Part shown: positions 17,951 through 27,219 of the stretch, piece after piece | Layout: each line of letters begins with the position of its first letter | Numbering within the stretch: position 1 is the stretch's first letter | From: Parvibaculum sp. | Lineage (GTDB): Bacteria > Pseudomonadota > Alphaproteobacteria > Parvibaculales > Parvibaculaceae | Length of the DNA: 63,637 nt | Direction of reading: 5' to 3' | Assembly (NCBI GenBank): GCA_019635965.1 | Contig: JAHBYK010000006.1 | Coordinates: 1-63,637 of the forward strand | Notes under the pieces: generated by a model | What the model was told of the DNA's origin: nothing | Database searches by the model: none | Seen by the model: the letters and a program-made list of their open reading frames with translations, nothing else | Position numbers and translations under genes: made by a program

Positions 17951-19128
17951 GCGGCTCTCCGTTCCGGTTTCCGTTCGATATGGGCATCGGAAAGCGCATC
18001 GGCCAGAGCGGCCAGCGAGGCAATATTGTGGACCGGGCGGAACTCGTCCACATGCGGCAGAAGCGCCTTCACGCCGAGCGCCTTCGGCTCGAAACGGTCA
18101 TAGCGGAGCAACGGGTTCAGCCAGATGAGGCGGCGGGCGCTGCGGTGGAGCCGGGCGATTTCGGGTGCGACGCCTGCTCCGGCGTCGCGGTCGAGCCCGT
18201 CCGTGACCAGAAGCACGGTCGCGCCCTGACCAAGCACCCGGCGGGCCCAGTCCACATTGAAGCGGCGCAGCGTTTCGCCGATCCGGGTGCCGCCATCCCA
18301 ATCCTCGACGCGGGCAGCAACGCGGGCGAGCGCCTCGTCCACATCGCGGTGCCTCAGCTCGCGGGTGACATGGGTGAGGCGGGTGCCGAAAAGAAAGACG
18401 TGAACCCGGTCGCGCTCATTTGCGAGCGTGTGAAGGAAGTGGAGAAAGATGCGGGCATAGGCCGACATGGAGCCCGATATGTCGCAGAGCACGACAAGCG
18501 GCGGCGGGCGGCGGCGCGGCGCGCGGCGCTTCAGCGGGATGACGCCGCCCGAGCGCAGCGTGGCGCGGAGCGTGGCGCGCATGTCGATGACCGGGCCGTT
18601 CGCGGCGGGACGGGAGCGGCGGGTGCGGATTTCGTCACGGTGGAAGCGGAGCCGGGCGATGGCGGATTTCGCCTCGGCAAGCTCGGCGAGCGACATTTTC
18701 TCGAAGTCCTTTTCGCGGAGCATTTCCTCGCGCGAGAAGGTTTCGCTGCGGTCGATTTCGATCTCCGATTCTTCCAGCTCGCGGTGCGCCGTTTCGCCAA
18801 AGAGAGCTTCGGCGAGACGGCGGCTCTGTTCTTCCCCGCTTTCGGCAGGCGGTGCTTCCGCTTCCGGCAGCAGCAGCGACATCATCCTGTCGAGGAGTTT
18901 CGGATCGCGCCAGAAAACGTGGAATGCCTGATCGAAGATTTCATGTTCCTCATGGCGCTTGATGAGGGTGGCGCGGAGCGTCCAGTAGAAGTCTGCACGG
19001 GTGCCGATGCCCGCCGCTTCCACGGCCTCGACGGCATCGAGAACCTGACGCGGGCCGACGCGGAGCCCGGCACGGCGCAGGATGCGTGCGAAATGCACGA
19101 TATTTTCGGCGAGGCGGCCCGTCGCCAC
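17947..19128 (-). CDS. coxE: VWA-domain protein CoxE
   Basis: CoxE pairs with the AAA+ protein CoxD. Together they act in building the copper-sulfur-molybdenum centre of CO dehydrogenase, and related MoxR/VWA pairs serve as metal-insertion chaperones. Of the 393 residues, the N-terminal half is helical and charged. The C-terminal VWA domain holds a complete MIDAS: D216-x-S218-x-S220 (CDISGSMS), a threonine in GGTRIGE and the aspartate in LVTDGLDRD. Its start lies 9 bp after the coxD stop. Confidence 0.9.
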   Translation of the reverse strand: MATGRLAENIVHFARILRRAGLRVGPRQVLDAVEAVEAAGIGTRADFYWTLRATLIKRHEEHEIFDQAFHVFWRDPKLLDRMMSLLLPEAEAPPAESGEEQSRRLAEALFGETAHRELEESEIEIDRSETFSREEMLREKDFEKMSLAELAEAKSAIARLRFHRDEIRTRRSRPAANGPVIDMRATLRATLRSGGVIPLKRRAPRRRPPPLVVLCDISGSMSAYARIFLHFLHTLANERDRVHVFLFGTRLTHVTRELRHRDVDEALARVAARVEDWDGGTRIGETLRRFNVDWARRVLGQGATVLLVTDGLDRDAGAGVAPEIARLHRSARRLIWLNPLLRYDRFEPKALGVKALLPHVDEFRPVHNIASLAALADALSDAHIERKPERRAA

Positions 19129-19137
19129 GGCGCGGCC

Positions 19138-20049
19138 CTAATCCGCCGCCCGGGCGGCGAGGCGGATTTCCTCGAGGATACGCGCGGCCTCGCTGCCGGC
19201 GACGCGGGCGATGTCGTCCTGATATTTGAGGAGAGCGCCGAGCGTGTCGTTCACGACCTGCCGGTCGAGGGAGACGGCATCGAGAGCGGTGAGCGCCTCC
19301 GCCCAGTCGATCGTTTCGGCGATGCCGGGGTTCTTGTAGAGATCGAGGCCACGCAGTTTCTGCACGAAGGCGACGATCTCGCGCGAGAGATTTTCCGGGG
19401 CGCGCGGCGCCTTGAGTTTCAGGATCGCAAGCTCGCGTTCGGCATCCGGGTAATCGACCCAGTGATAGAGGCAGCGGCGCTTCAGCGCGTCGTGAATTTC
19501 GCGGGTGCGGTTCGACGTCACGATGACGATGGGCGGATGCTCGGCCTTGATGGTGCCGATTTCGGGGACGCTGACCTGAAAGTCCGACAGGACTTCGAGG
19601 AGATAGGCCTCGAAAGGCTCGTCGGTGCGGTCGAGTTCGTCGATCAGCAGCACGGGCGGGCCCTCGACGGCGGGAGCAAGCGCCTGAAGGATCGGGCGGC
19701 GGATGAGGAAACGCTCGGAGAAGATGTCCTTGCCGAGGGCGGCGCGGTCTTCGACGCCTTCGGCTTCGGCGAGGCGGATCTCGATCATCTGCGCCTGATA
19801 GTTCCATTCATAGACGGCGGCGCCGGTATCGAGACCTTCATAACATTGGAGGCGGATGAGACGGCGGCCCAAGGCATCGGCCAGCACCTTGGCAATTTCG
19901 GTCTTGCCGACGCCCGCCTCGCCTTCGAGCAGCAGCGGGCGGCCCATTTTCAGCGCGAGGAAGATGACCGTAGCGAGCGAACGGTCGGCGACGTAATTGC
20001 CGCGCGCGAGGAGGGCGACGGTTTCGTCGATGCTGGATGGCAGGCTCAT
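19138..20049 (-). CDS. coxD: MoxR-type AAA+ ATPase CoxD
   Basis: The 303-residue ATPase has Walker A GEAGVGKT (43-50), Walker B LLIDELDR (134-141) and the sensor segment VTSNRTREIHDALKRR. It matches the MoxR/CoxD family, in which CoxD unfolds or remodels apo-CO dehydrogenase during cofactor maturation together with the VWA protein CoxE. The gene lies 37 bp after coxM and directly before coxE, the usual D-E order. Confidence 0.92.
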   Translation of the reverse strand: MSLPSSIDETVALLARGNYVADRSLATVIFLALKMGRPLLLEGEAGVGKTEIAKVLADALGRRLIRLQCYEGLDTGAAVYEWNYQAQMIEIRLAEAEGVEDRAALGKDIFSERFLIRRPILQALAPAVEGPPVLLIDELDRTDEPFEAYLLEVLSDFQVSVPEIGTIKAEHPPIVIVTSNRTREIHDALKRRCLYHWVDYPDAERELAILKLKAPRAPENLSREIVAFVQKLRGLDLYKNPGIAETIDWAEALTALDAVSLDRQVVNDTLGALLKYQDDIARVAGSEAARILEEIRLAARAAD

Positions 20050-20086
20050 GTGCTCAACCTATGACTATCGGCCCTGCCTTGCAAAG

Positions 20087-20884
20087 TCAGCCGGCCGCGG
20101 CGACGGCGCGTTTTGCCATGACGGTGATAAGGTGGGCGCGGTACTCGGCAGTGCCGTGGAGATCGGCGTTGAGGCCATTCGCGGAGACCTTGATGCCCGC
20201 GACCGCATCGGGCGACCAGTTTTTCGAGAGCGCCTGTTCCATTTCGGCGACGCGGAAGACGCCATTCTGTCCGGCGCCGGTGACGGCGACGCGGACACCC
20301 CAGGGGCCTTTGGACACAAAGACGCCGACCATCGCATAACGCGAGGCGGGGTTCGGGAATTTCATATAGGCCGCCTTCTCGGGATGGGGGAAGGTCACTT
20401 CCTTGATGATTTCGCCATCCTGAAGGGCCGTCTCGAACATGCCCTTGAAAAACTCGTCCGCTTCGATGAGGCGCTTCGTGGTGTGGATCTTGGCGTCGAG
20501 GGCAAGGCAGGCGGCGGGATAATCGGCAGCCGGGTCGTTATTCGCAATGGAGCCGCCAAGCGTGCCCATGTGACGGACGGCCGGATCGCCGATGCCGCCG
20601 GCAAGCGCGGCGAGCGCTGGATTGTGTTTCCGCACATCGGCGGATTGCGCGACGGTGGCATGGCGTGTGGCGGCGCCGATCGTCACCGCATTGCCCTCGG
20701 CGCGGATGAAATCAAGCTCCTTGATGGCGCCGATGTCGATCAGGTCGCTCGGCATGGCGAGGCGCTGTTTCAGCGTGGGGATCAGCGTCTGGCCGCCGGC
20801 GAGGATTTTCGGATCGTCCGCCGCTGCGAGCAGGGCTTCGGCATCGGCCAGCGATTTCGGGCGCTGATAGTTGAACTGGTACAT
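20087..20884 (-). CDS. coxM: CO dehydrogenase/xanthine dehydrogenase FAD-binding medium subunit
   Basis: The 265-residue flavoprotein is the electron-output subunit of molybdenum hydroxylases. FAD contacts are seen in the ILAGGQTLIP loop (about residues 27-36) and in the TLGGSIANNDPAADYPA segment, which are diagnostic for CoxM/form II homologues. A CO_deh_flav_C-like end follows. It normally forms an (SLM)2 heterohexamer, but no large subunit is encoded here. It starts 28 bp after coxS. Confidence 0.92.
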   Translation of the reverse strand: MYQFNYQRPKSLADAEALLAAADDPKILAGGQTLIPTLKQRLAMPSDLIDIGAIKELDFIRAEGNAVTIGAATRHATVAQSADVRKHNPALAALAGGIGDPAVRHMGTLGGSIANNDPAADYPAACLALDAKIHTTKRLIEADEFFKGMFETALQDGEIIKEVTFPHPEKAAYMKFPNPASRYAMVGVFVSKGPWGVRVAVTGAGQNGVFRVAEMEQALSKNWSPDAVAGIKVSANGLNADLHGTAEYRAHLITVMAKRAVAAAG

Positions 20885-20912
20885 TCGCTACTCCTTATCC
20901 GGCGGGTGCGGT

Positions 20913-21377
20913 TCAGCGCATTTCCTGCGATGCGGCCAGTATCGCCTTCACGATGTTGTGGTAGCCGGTGCAGCGGCAGATATTGCCTTCAAGCTCGTCG
21001 CGGACCGTCTCCTCGTCGAGATCGGGGATGCGGCGGATCATGTCCACCGCTGTCATGATCATGCCGGGGGTGCAGAAGCCGCATTGCAGCCCGTGATGCT
21101 CGCGGAAGGCGGCCTGAACGGGATGAAGCTCGCCATCCCTGGCAAGGCCTTCGATGGTCAGCACTTCCGCACCTTCGGCCTGCACGGCCAGCATGGCGCA
21201 GGACTTCACGGCGCGGCCATCGACATGAACGACGCAGGCACCGCACTGGCTGGTGTCGCAGCCGACATGCGTACCGGTCAGGCCGAGCCGTTCGCGGATG
21301 AACTGAACAAGCAATGTGCGCGCTTCGACATCGGCGCTTGCGGGCTTGCCGTTGACCGTCATGGACACAACGGGCAT
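20913..21377 (-). CDS. coxS: CO dehydrogenase/xanthine dehydrogenase iron-sulfur small subunit
   Basis: The 154-residue protein binds two [2Fe-2S] clusters that pass electrons from the molybdenum centre to FAD. The plant-ferredoxin-type cluster uses C40, C45, C48 and C60 ([10 protein letters not shown]). The second, helical-domain cluster uses C99, C102, C134 and C136 (QCGFCTPG and NICRCTGYH). All eight ligands are intact, so the subunit should be functional. In most clusters coxL sits next to coxS; here coxM follows directly. Confidence 0.94.
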   Translation of the reverse strand: MPVVSMTVNGKPASADVEARTLLVQFIRERLGLTGTHVGCDTSQCGACVVHVDGRAVKSCAMLAVQAEGAEVLTIEGLARDGELHPVQAAFREHHGLQCGFCTPGMIMTAVDMIRRIPDLDEETVRDELEGNICRCTGYHNIVKAILAASQEMR

Positions 21378-21484
21378 GCGACCACCTCCCTGAATGGCTT
21401 GGCTTCTTGCGGAAGGAATATTCCGCCTTTTGTTCGAGTCTCGACCTTCGCCGGGGGCGCGTCAAGCGCGGGCTTTGCGCCGGT

Positions 21485-22138
21485 TCAGACGCCGATGAAC
21501 CAGAGCAGCAGGATGAGCGCGATGATGAGCAGCGGACCCCAGGCCCAGGGCGAAAGGCTGAAACCGGCCTCGGCATCGGGCGTGAGCGGCACGCCGGTCG
21601 GCGAAATCGCGTCGCGGTCGGGCGATTTCACGGGGATGCCGTGGGCCAGCTCGTCGACGATCTCGGGCAGTTCGCCTTCGGGCGCGGCTTCGACCTTCGC
21701 GCCGCCGGTGAGTTTCGAGAAATTGCCGAAAAACTCCTCGGACATGCGGGCGGCGGTGGAGTCGATGAAACGCTGGCCGATCTGGGCAAGCTTGCCGCCG
21801 ACCTGTGCCGAGACGGTGTAGGCGAGGAGCGTACCGCCATCGGTTTCGGTCAATGTCACCCTCGCTGAGCCCTTGGCGAAACCGGCCGCGCCGCCATTGC
21901 CCTCGCCGGAAATCGTGTAGCCATTCGGCGGGTCGATGTCGGTGAGTTTCACCTTGCCCTTGAAGCGCGCGCTGACGGGGCCGACCTTTGCCTTGGCGAC
22001 GGCCTCGAATTCGTCATCGGCGATCTTTTCGACCGACTCGGCGCCGGGGATCGCCTGGCGCAGGATTTCCGGGTCGTTGAGCGCGGCCCAGACGTCTTCG
22101 CGCGGCGCCGGAATTTTGTATTCGCCGGACATTTCCAT
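21485..22138 (-). CDS. coxG: CoxG-like SRPBCC protein with C-terminal membrane anchor
   Basis: The 217-residue protein starts with a CoxG/SRPBCC domain (MEMSGEYKIPAPREDVWAAL, then the IPGAESV and GEGNGGAAGFAKGSA segments). A roughly 45-residue Pro/Glu-rich linker follows, then a single C-terminal transmembrane helix (about 195-215, GPLLIIALILLLWF). CoxG proteins are linked to membrane recruitment or quinone delivery for CO dehydrogenase. The anchor here fits a role at the inner membrane. It is the first gene of the cox block and lies 55 bp after the last antiporter gene. Confidence 0.88.
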   Translation of the reverse strand: MEMSGEYKIPAPREDVWAALNDPEILRQAIPGAESVEKIADDEFEAVAKAKVGPVSARFKGKVKLTDIDPPNGYTISGEGNGGAAGFAKGSARVTLTETDGGTLLAYTVSAQVGGKLAQIGQRFIDSTAARMSEEFFGNFSKLTGGAKVEAAPEGELPEIVDELAHGIPVKSPDRDAISPTGVPLTPDAEAGFSLSPWAWGPLLIIALILLLWFIGV

Positions 22139-22193
22139 GAGACGTCTCCCTTGTCACAGGCATGAGGCGCGCGGCGGGGCGCGCCTGCGTTCA

Positions 22194-23888
22194 TTACAGG
22201 TAGGTCAGGACCAGCGTCATACCTAGCAGAAGTGCCACCATCATGACCATGGCGCCGGTGGGCCAGGTGCGCGCGATGGGGCCCTGCGGCCCGTGCAGCT
22301 GGAAAACCGCCGCCACGAGGTTGTCGAGCCTTGAGTTGATGTTCCGGCTGGCCCTGTCCCAGACCGCGCCGGCGAGGCGGCGGAGGCCGCGAATGATGGA
22401 CGGCAGCAGGCGGCGATAGGTCCAGTCGAAGTCGAGGATGGTGGAGCGTTCGGCCTTCGGCAGCAGCCCGCGCCCGACCGCCCATGCGAAGGCAAGTGCG
22501 ACGAAAGCGACGAGCTGCAGCTGCACGATGGTGTGCGAGAAGGTGTAGGGCTCGTATTTCACATCGTTCGGCAGCAAGGCGTAGAGCGCGCCGGGGAAAA
22601 CGCCGATCAAGATGCAGAGTGCCGCGGTGAGGGCCATGGCGAGCAACATGCCGCCGGGCGCTTCCTTCGGGCGGAGGCTGCCGTCCGAACCGAAGAAGGC
22701 CAGATAGGGAAGGCGGAGGCCAGTATGCAGGATGGCGCCGGTGGAGGCGGCAAGCAGCGCGAGCCAGACATAGAACATCTTGTCGTAGCCGGCGGCGCTG
22801 AGGATGAGCGATTTCGAGACGAAACCAGAGGTGAAGGGAAGCGCCGAAATGGAAGCCGCGCCGACGAGGCAGAAAATCATGGTGAGCGGCATGGTGCGGT
22901 AAAGCCCGCCAAGCGCGGTGGCGCGCGCCGTGCCCGTGCGGAACAGGATGGCGCCGACGGCCATGAACAGCAGGCCCTGATAGAAGATCGAGGCGACAGC
23001 ATGGGCGGCGGCACCATTGATGGCGAGCGGCGTTCCGATGCCTGCGCCGACCACCATGAAGCCGAGCTGGCTGTTCAGCGAATAGGTGAGAACGCGGCGC
23101 AGATCGTTTTCGAGCAGGGCGAAGGCAATCGGGAAGAGCGCCATGGCGACGCCGATATAGATCAGCAGTTCGGTGCCGGGAAAACCGCGCAGCAGCGCAT
23201 AGACCGCGAGCTTGGTCGTGAAGATCGAGAGGATGACGGTGCCGGTGACGGTGGCCGACGGATAGGCGTCGTGCATCCAGTTATGCAGGAAGGGGAATGC
23301 GCATTTAATTCCGATGGCGGCGAGGATCGTCCAGGTGGCGGGGCTGCCGAGTTCCATCGCGGTGAAGGAAATCGTGCCCATCTCGCGGTAATAGAGAACG
23401 ATGCCCGCGATCAGGATGACGCCGGAGCCGATCTGGATGACGAGATAGCGCATACCGGCGGCGAAGGAGCCTTCGGTGCGGCGCGCCCAGATGAGGAAGA
23501 CCGAGGCGATGGCCGTGCCTTCCCAGAAGACGAAGAGGGTGATGAGGTCGGCGGCGAATACCGCGCCGATGGCAGAGCCGGCATAGAGAAGCGTTGCGAC
23601 CTGCTGGACAGTGTCGCGCAGATGCCAGGCATAGAGGGCTGCGAGCATGGCCGCGAGCGAGAAGGCGAGGCCGAAGATCTGCGACAGCGCGTCGACACGC
23701 ATCAGCCCGATCTGCATACCCATCAGATTGAAGGCATTGTAGGTGCCCGGCGTGAGACCCCAGAAGATCAGCACGCCTGCAACGGGAACCAGCAACAGGT
23801 AGAGGCCGCGCAGAAAGCCCTTCGGGACGAAGGGAACGAGAAGGGCGGCGGCGATATAGGCGAGGGCGGGCGTGTAATACTCAGGCAT
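22194..23888 (-). CDS. MrpD/NuoN-like antiporter subunit, third copy
   Basis: This 564-residue membrane protein belongs to the proton-conducting Mrp/NADH-quinone-oxidoreductase subunit family, with about 14 helices. The key charges of the translocation path are kept: Glu in LFVFWEGTAIAS (TM5), Lys in IGIKCAFPFLHNWMHDA (TM7) and Lys in FTTKLAVYALLR (TM8). A C-terminal extension ends in an extra helix (about 545-562). It differs clearly from the two other copies in this operon. Its ATG lies 8 bp inside the end of the preceding 2-TM gene. Confidence 0.88.
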   Translation of the reverse strand: MPEYYTPALAYIAAALLVPFVPKGFLRGLYLLLVPVAGVLIFWGLTPGTYNAFNLMGMQIGLMRVDALSQIFGLAFSLAAMLAALYAWHLRDTVQQVATLLYAGSAIGAVFAADLITLFVFWEGTAIASVFLIWARRTEGSFAAGMRYLVIQIGSGVILIAGIVLYYREMGTISFTAMELGSPATWTILAAIGIKCAFPFLHNWMHDAYPSATVTGTVILSIFTTKLAVYALLRGFPGTELLIYIGVAMALFPIAFALLENDLRRVLTYSLNSQLGFMVVGAGIGTPLAINGAAAHAVASIFYQGLLFMAVGAILFRTGTARATALGGLYRTMPLTMIFCLVGAASISALPFTSGFVSKSLILSAAGYDKMFYVWLALLAASTGAILHTGLRLPYLAFFGSDGSLRPKEAPGGMLLAMALTAALCILIGVFPGALYALLPNDVKYEPYTFSHTIVQLQLVAFVALAFAWAVGRGLLPKAERSTILDFDWTYRRLLPSIIRGLRRLAGAVWDRASRNINSRLDNLVAAVFQLHGPQGPIARTWPTGAMVMMVALLLGMTLVLTYL

Positions 23889-24231
23889 CGGCCTTCTCCT
23901 GCGCGAGATCGAAGGCCGGATGTTCTTCTGCACTCACGGACAATGAACCGTAATAATCTTCCCGGCGCTTGAGAATGGCGCCGATTATTCTGGCGAAGAT
24001 CGCAAGCGCGATGCAGACGAGGATGCCGAACCAGCCATAGAAAACCGGCTGGTCCTCGATCTCGAAATAGCCATGAAGCGGCCAGACGAATTCGACGGCG
24101 GCCAGCAGGATGCAGATGAGGACCAGCAGCCAGGTGACGATGCGTCCGCCGCGTGCGGTGTCGATGCCGAGCAGCATGGCACCGGGCAGGGCCTTGTCAT
24201 TGGTCGTGGTTTTATCGGACGAACCGGTCAT
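23881..24231 (-). CDS. Two-helix membrane protein of the Mrp-type operon
   Basis: The 116-residue protein has two predicted transmembrane helices (about 33-54 and 65-86) and a charged C-terminus. I recognise no family. It is wedged between two antiporter-like genes with an ATGA overlap upstream and an 8-bp overlap downstream, so it is probably an accessory subunit of the complex. The ATG at 24231 is chosen because of the ATGA coupling; longer upstream readings would run inside the preceding gene. Confidence 0.75.
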   Translation of the reverse strand: MTGSSDKTTTNDKALPGAMLLGIDTARGGRIVTWLLVLICILLAAVEFVWPLHGYFEIEDQPVFYGWFGILVCIALAIFARIIGAILKRREDYYGSLSVSAEEHPAFDLAQEKADA

Positions 24232-25706
24232 GGCAGGCTCTCCGGCAGGATGGGGATATTCAGGAGGTATTCGTAGAGGCCGCCAATCGTGAAGAAGATG
24301 ACGACGCATCCGAGCGCGGCGAAGCAGATCGGCAGGAGGCAGAAGAGCGGTGCCTCCTCGATCTTGCCATTCGCATCATCGTCCTTCGATTTCAGGAAGA
24401 AGGCGCGGGCCGGGATCGGCAGAAGATAGGCGACGTTGAGAAGCGAACTCACCATGAGCACGCCGATGATGATGAGATGGCTCGTCTCGGCGGCGGCGAT
24501 CATCAGATACCATTTGCTCCAGGCGCCGGCAAAGGGCGGCAGGCCGATGATGCTGAGGGCCGCAATGGTGAAGCAGAAGAAGGTGATGGGCATCTTGCGG
24601 CCCAGGCCGTCAAGCTGGCTGATCTTCGTCTTGTGGGCGGCGACGTAGATCGCACCGGCACACATGAAGAGGGCGATCTTGCCAAAGGCGTGGGTCACGA
24701 TGTGCATGGCGCCGCCGACAACACCCATCTGCGTGGCGAGAGCGACGCCGAGGGTGATGTAGGAAAGCTGACTGACCGTCGAATAGGCGAGACGCGCCTT
24801 CAGATCGTCCTTGGTGATGGCGACGATCGAGGCAATGAGGATCGAGGCGGCGGCGAGCCACATAAGCCAGTCGGCTGCGCCGGTCTTGCTGAGGAATCCG
24901 ACGCCGAAAATATAGGTGCCCACCTTGAGCATGGTGAACACGCCTGCCTTCACGACCGCAACCGCGTGAAGCAGCGCGCTCACCGGCGTCGGCGCGACCA
25001 TCGCGGCCGGCAGCCAGCGGTGGAACGGCATGAGCGCCGCCTTGCCGATGCCAAAGGCGAAGAGCGCGAGCAGGAAGGGGACCAGCGCCGGATCGATATG
25101 GCCTTCGAGGATGCCGCCTGCGCGGAACTCCGTGGTGCCGGTGATGTTCCAGGTCCAGATGAGGGCGACGAGGAGGAAGAGGATCGACGTCGTCATCAGG
25201 ATTGCGAGATAGGTCCGCGCGCCCTTCTTCGCTTCCGGCGTTTCCTTGTGTGCGACCAGCGGATAGGTCGAAATGGTCAGCACTTCATAGAAGATGAAGA
25301 GCGTGAAGAGATTGCCGGAGAAGGCAATGCCGACGGCGGCGGCAATGGCGATGGCGAAGCAGATGGCAAATCGCGTCTGCTTCTTTTCATGCGCGCCGCG
25401 CATATAGCCGATCGAATAAAGCGATGTCGGTATCCAGAGGCCCGAGGCGACCGTGGCGAAGAGCATACCGAGCGGTTCGATCTCGAAGCCGAGGACGAGG
25501 CCGGGCATAACCTCAAGGAGCGAGATGGCGGGCCGTGCGCCGTCGATCACCGCGAGGAGGAGATGCAGCACCGCGGCGAATGTGGCGATGGAGGCGACGA
25601 CGCTGACTGCATCGCGGAGGTTCGGCAGTTTGCCGAACAGCGCCAGCAGGAAAGGCGTCAGTGCCGGAATGGCAATGGCAAGCAGAAGCAGGTTCTCGTT
25701 GCTCAT
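24228..25706 (-). CDS. MrpD/MrpA-N-like antiporter subunit, second copy
   Basis: The 492-residue polytopic protein is another member of the Mrp/Nuo proton-conducting family. It retains Glu in TLFIFYEVLTIST, Lys in GIGKAALMPFHRWLP and Lys in LLHAVAVVKAGVFTML. It resembles the NuoL/MrpA N-terminal type more than MrpD, but lacks the long MrpA C-terminal extension, which is encoded separately (DUF4040 gene). It starts a few bases after mrpD and overlaps the 2-TM gene by ATGA. Confidence 0.88.
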   Translation of the reverse strand: MSNENLLLLAIAIPALTPFLLALFGKLPNLRDAVSVVASIATFAAVLHLLLAVIDGARPAISLLEVMPGLVLGFEIEPLGMLFATVASGLWIPTSLYSIGYMRGAHEKKQTRFAICFAIAIAAAVGIAFSGNLFTLFIFYEVLTISTYPLVAHKETPEAKKGARTYLAILMTTSILFLLVALIWTWNITGTTEFRAGGILEGHIDPALVPFLLALFAFGIGKAALMPFHRWLPAAMVAPTPVSALLHAVAVVKAGVFTMLKVGTYIFGVGFLSKTGAADWLMWLAAASILIASIVAITKDDLKARLAYSTVSQLSYITLGVALATQMGVVGGAMHIVTHAFGKIALFMCAGAIYVAAHKTKISQLDGLGRKMPITFFCFTIAALSIIGLPPFAGAWSKWYLMIAAAETSHLIIIGVLMVSSLLNVAYLLPIPARAFFLKSKDDDANGKIEEAPLFCLLPICFAALGCVVIFFTIGGLYEYLLNIPILPESLP

Positions 25707-25710
25707 CGCC

Positions 25711-27219
25711 TCAGTCCTTCCACAGAATGTGCGATGAGCCGATCAGCGCGGAGGCGGCGCGGCCGGCAGCGGTGGCGGTGAGCATCGCGTTGACGCCGAA
25801 CCAGACCGAAAGGCCCACAAATATCCATGTCGGAATGAGCATGGAAAGCGGGGCTTCCTTGCGGGTGACGCCTGCCGGAGCGGGCTGAAGATAGGCCACT
25901 TCCACCACGCGCCAGACATAGATGATGGCAAGCAGCGAGGAGGCCATGATCATCAGCGCGACCGGCCACCAGCCAAGCTCAAGCGTTGCAAGCACGAGAT
26001 ACCATTTGCTGATGAAGCCGACGGTGAGCGGCAGGCCGATCAGGCTCAAGCCGCCCGCCACGAAGGCCGCGGTGGTCCAGGGCATGTCGCGGCCGACACC
26101 GGCAAGTTTCGAGATCGAACTCGTACCGGCGGAGAAGATGAAGCAGCCCGCGACCATGAAGAGCGCCGCCTTGGTGACGGCGTGATTGAAGAGATGAACG
26201 ATGGAGGCGGTGATGCCGGTTTCGTTCAGGAGCGAGAGGCCGAGCAGGATGTAACCGATCTGTGCGACGCTCGAATAGGCGAGCATCCGCTTCAGATCGT
26301 CCTGGAAGATGGCAACCAGCGAAGCGGCGAACATCGCAATGATGGCAAGCGGCAGGACAACCATGCGCAGCGTATCGGCCTGGAACTCGTAGTCGAAGCC
26401 CAGCACCGTGAACATGAAGCGCAACATGACATAAACCGCGACCTTGGTGGCCGTGGCCGCGAGGAAGGCCGTCACGGCGGAGGGCGCATAGGCATAGGCG
26501 TTCGGCAGCCAGAGGTGCAGCGGGAACATGGCGAGCTTCAGGCCGATGCCGAGCAGGATAAGCACGAAGCCCATACGCAGGGTGCTGCTGTCGCCATGAT
26601 CGGCGATGCGCACGGCGAGGTCGGCCATGTTCAGCGTGCCGGTGACGCTGTAGAGCATGCCGATGCCGATGACGAAGAAGGTTGCGCCGATCGTACCCAT
26701 AATGAGGTAGTTGTAGGCTGCCGTCAGCGCACGCTTGTTCGCCCAGGCGCCCGAAGCGACAAGGGCATAGGTCGCCAGTGAGGAAATTTCGAGGAACACG
26801 AAGACGTTGAAGGCGTCGCCCGTGATCGTGACGCCGAGGAGGCCTGCGACGCAGAGCAGGAACGCCGTATAGAACAGGGCTTGGCGCTCGGCCGGAATTT
26901 CGGCGGCGACGCTGCTGCGCGCATAGGGCAGGACGAGGGCGGCGCTGCCGGAGACGATCAGCAGCACGAAAGCATTGAGAATATCGACGCGATACTCGAT
27001 ACCGATCGGCGGCGCCCAGCCGCCCATGTGATATGAGATGATCGTTCCGTCATAGGTCTGCGCGAAAAGCGCGATCGAGATGACGAATGTGGCGAGCGAA
27101 ACCACGCTCGCAAATATCCAGGCGAGCCCGCCACGGCCGAGCATCATGCAGAAGGGCGCGGCGACAAGCGGGATGACTACCTGCAGGGCAGGCAGGTGCG
27201 GTTCGATCAGCGCCATCAT
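25711..27219 (-). CDS. mrpD: Na+/H+ antiporter subunit MrpD
   Basis: The 502-residue membrane subunit has the conserved TM5 glutamate (NVFVFLEISSLATYA), the TM7 lysine (GIGLKLAMFPLHLWLPNAY) and the TM8 lysine (TKVAVYVML). It directly follows mrpC, the conserved C-D order, and overlaps it by 4 nt. Mrp complexes exchange cytoplasmic Na+ (or K+) for protons at the inner membrane and support alkali and salt tolerance. Confidence 0.92.
   Translation of the reverse strand: MMALIEPHLPALQVVIPLVAAPFCMMLGRGGLAWIFASVVSLATFVISIALFAQTYDGTIISYHMGGWAPPIGIEYRVDILNAFVLLIVSGSAALVLPYARSSVAAEIPAERQALFYTAFLLCVAGLLGVTITGDAFNVFVFLEISSLATYALVASGAWANKRALTAAYNYLIMGTIGATFFVIGIGMLYSVTGTLNMADLAVRIADHGDSSTLRMGFVLILLGIGLKLAMFPLHLWLPNAYAYAPSAVTAFLAATATKVAVYVMLRFMFTVLGFDYEFQADTLRMVVLPLAIIAMFAASLVAIFQDDLKRMLAYSSVAQIGYILLGLSLLNETGITASIVHLFNHAVTKAALFMVAGCFIFSAGTSSISKLAGVGRDMPWTTAAFVAGGLSLIGLPLTVGFISKWYLVLATLELGWWPVALMIMASSLLAIIYVWRVVEVAYLQPAPAGVTRKEAPLSMLIPTWIFVGLSVWFGVNAMLTATAAGRAASALIGSSHILWKD

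Noticed and set aside
17980-20064. A 694-codon plus-strand open frame opposite coxE and coxD
   Set aside because: It is a shadow of two well-defined genes; composition is biased and no motif is seen.
20885-20912. Search for a remnant of coxL between coxS and coxM
   Set aside because: Only 28 bp are present and they contain a ribosome-binding site at most; no fragment of the large subunit is seen.
24153-25781. A 542-codon plus-strand open frame opposite the second antiporter-like gene
   Set aside because: The highly charged product is the antisense image of membrane-helix codons.
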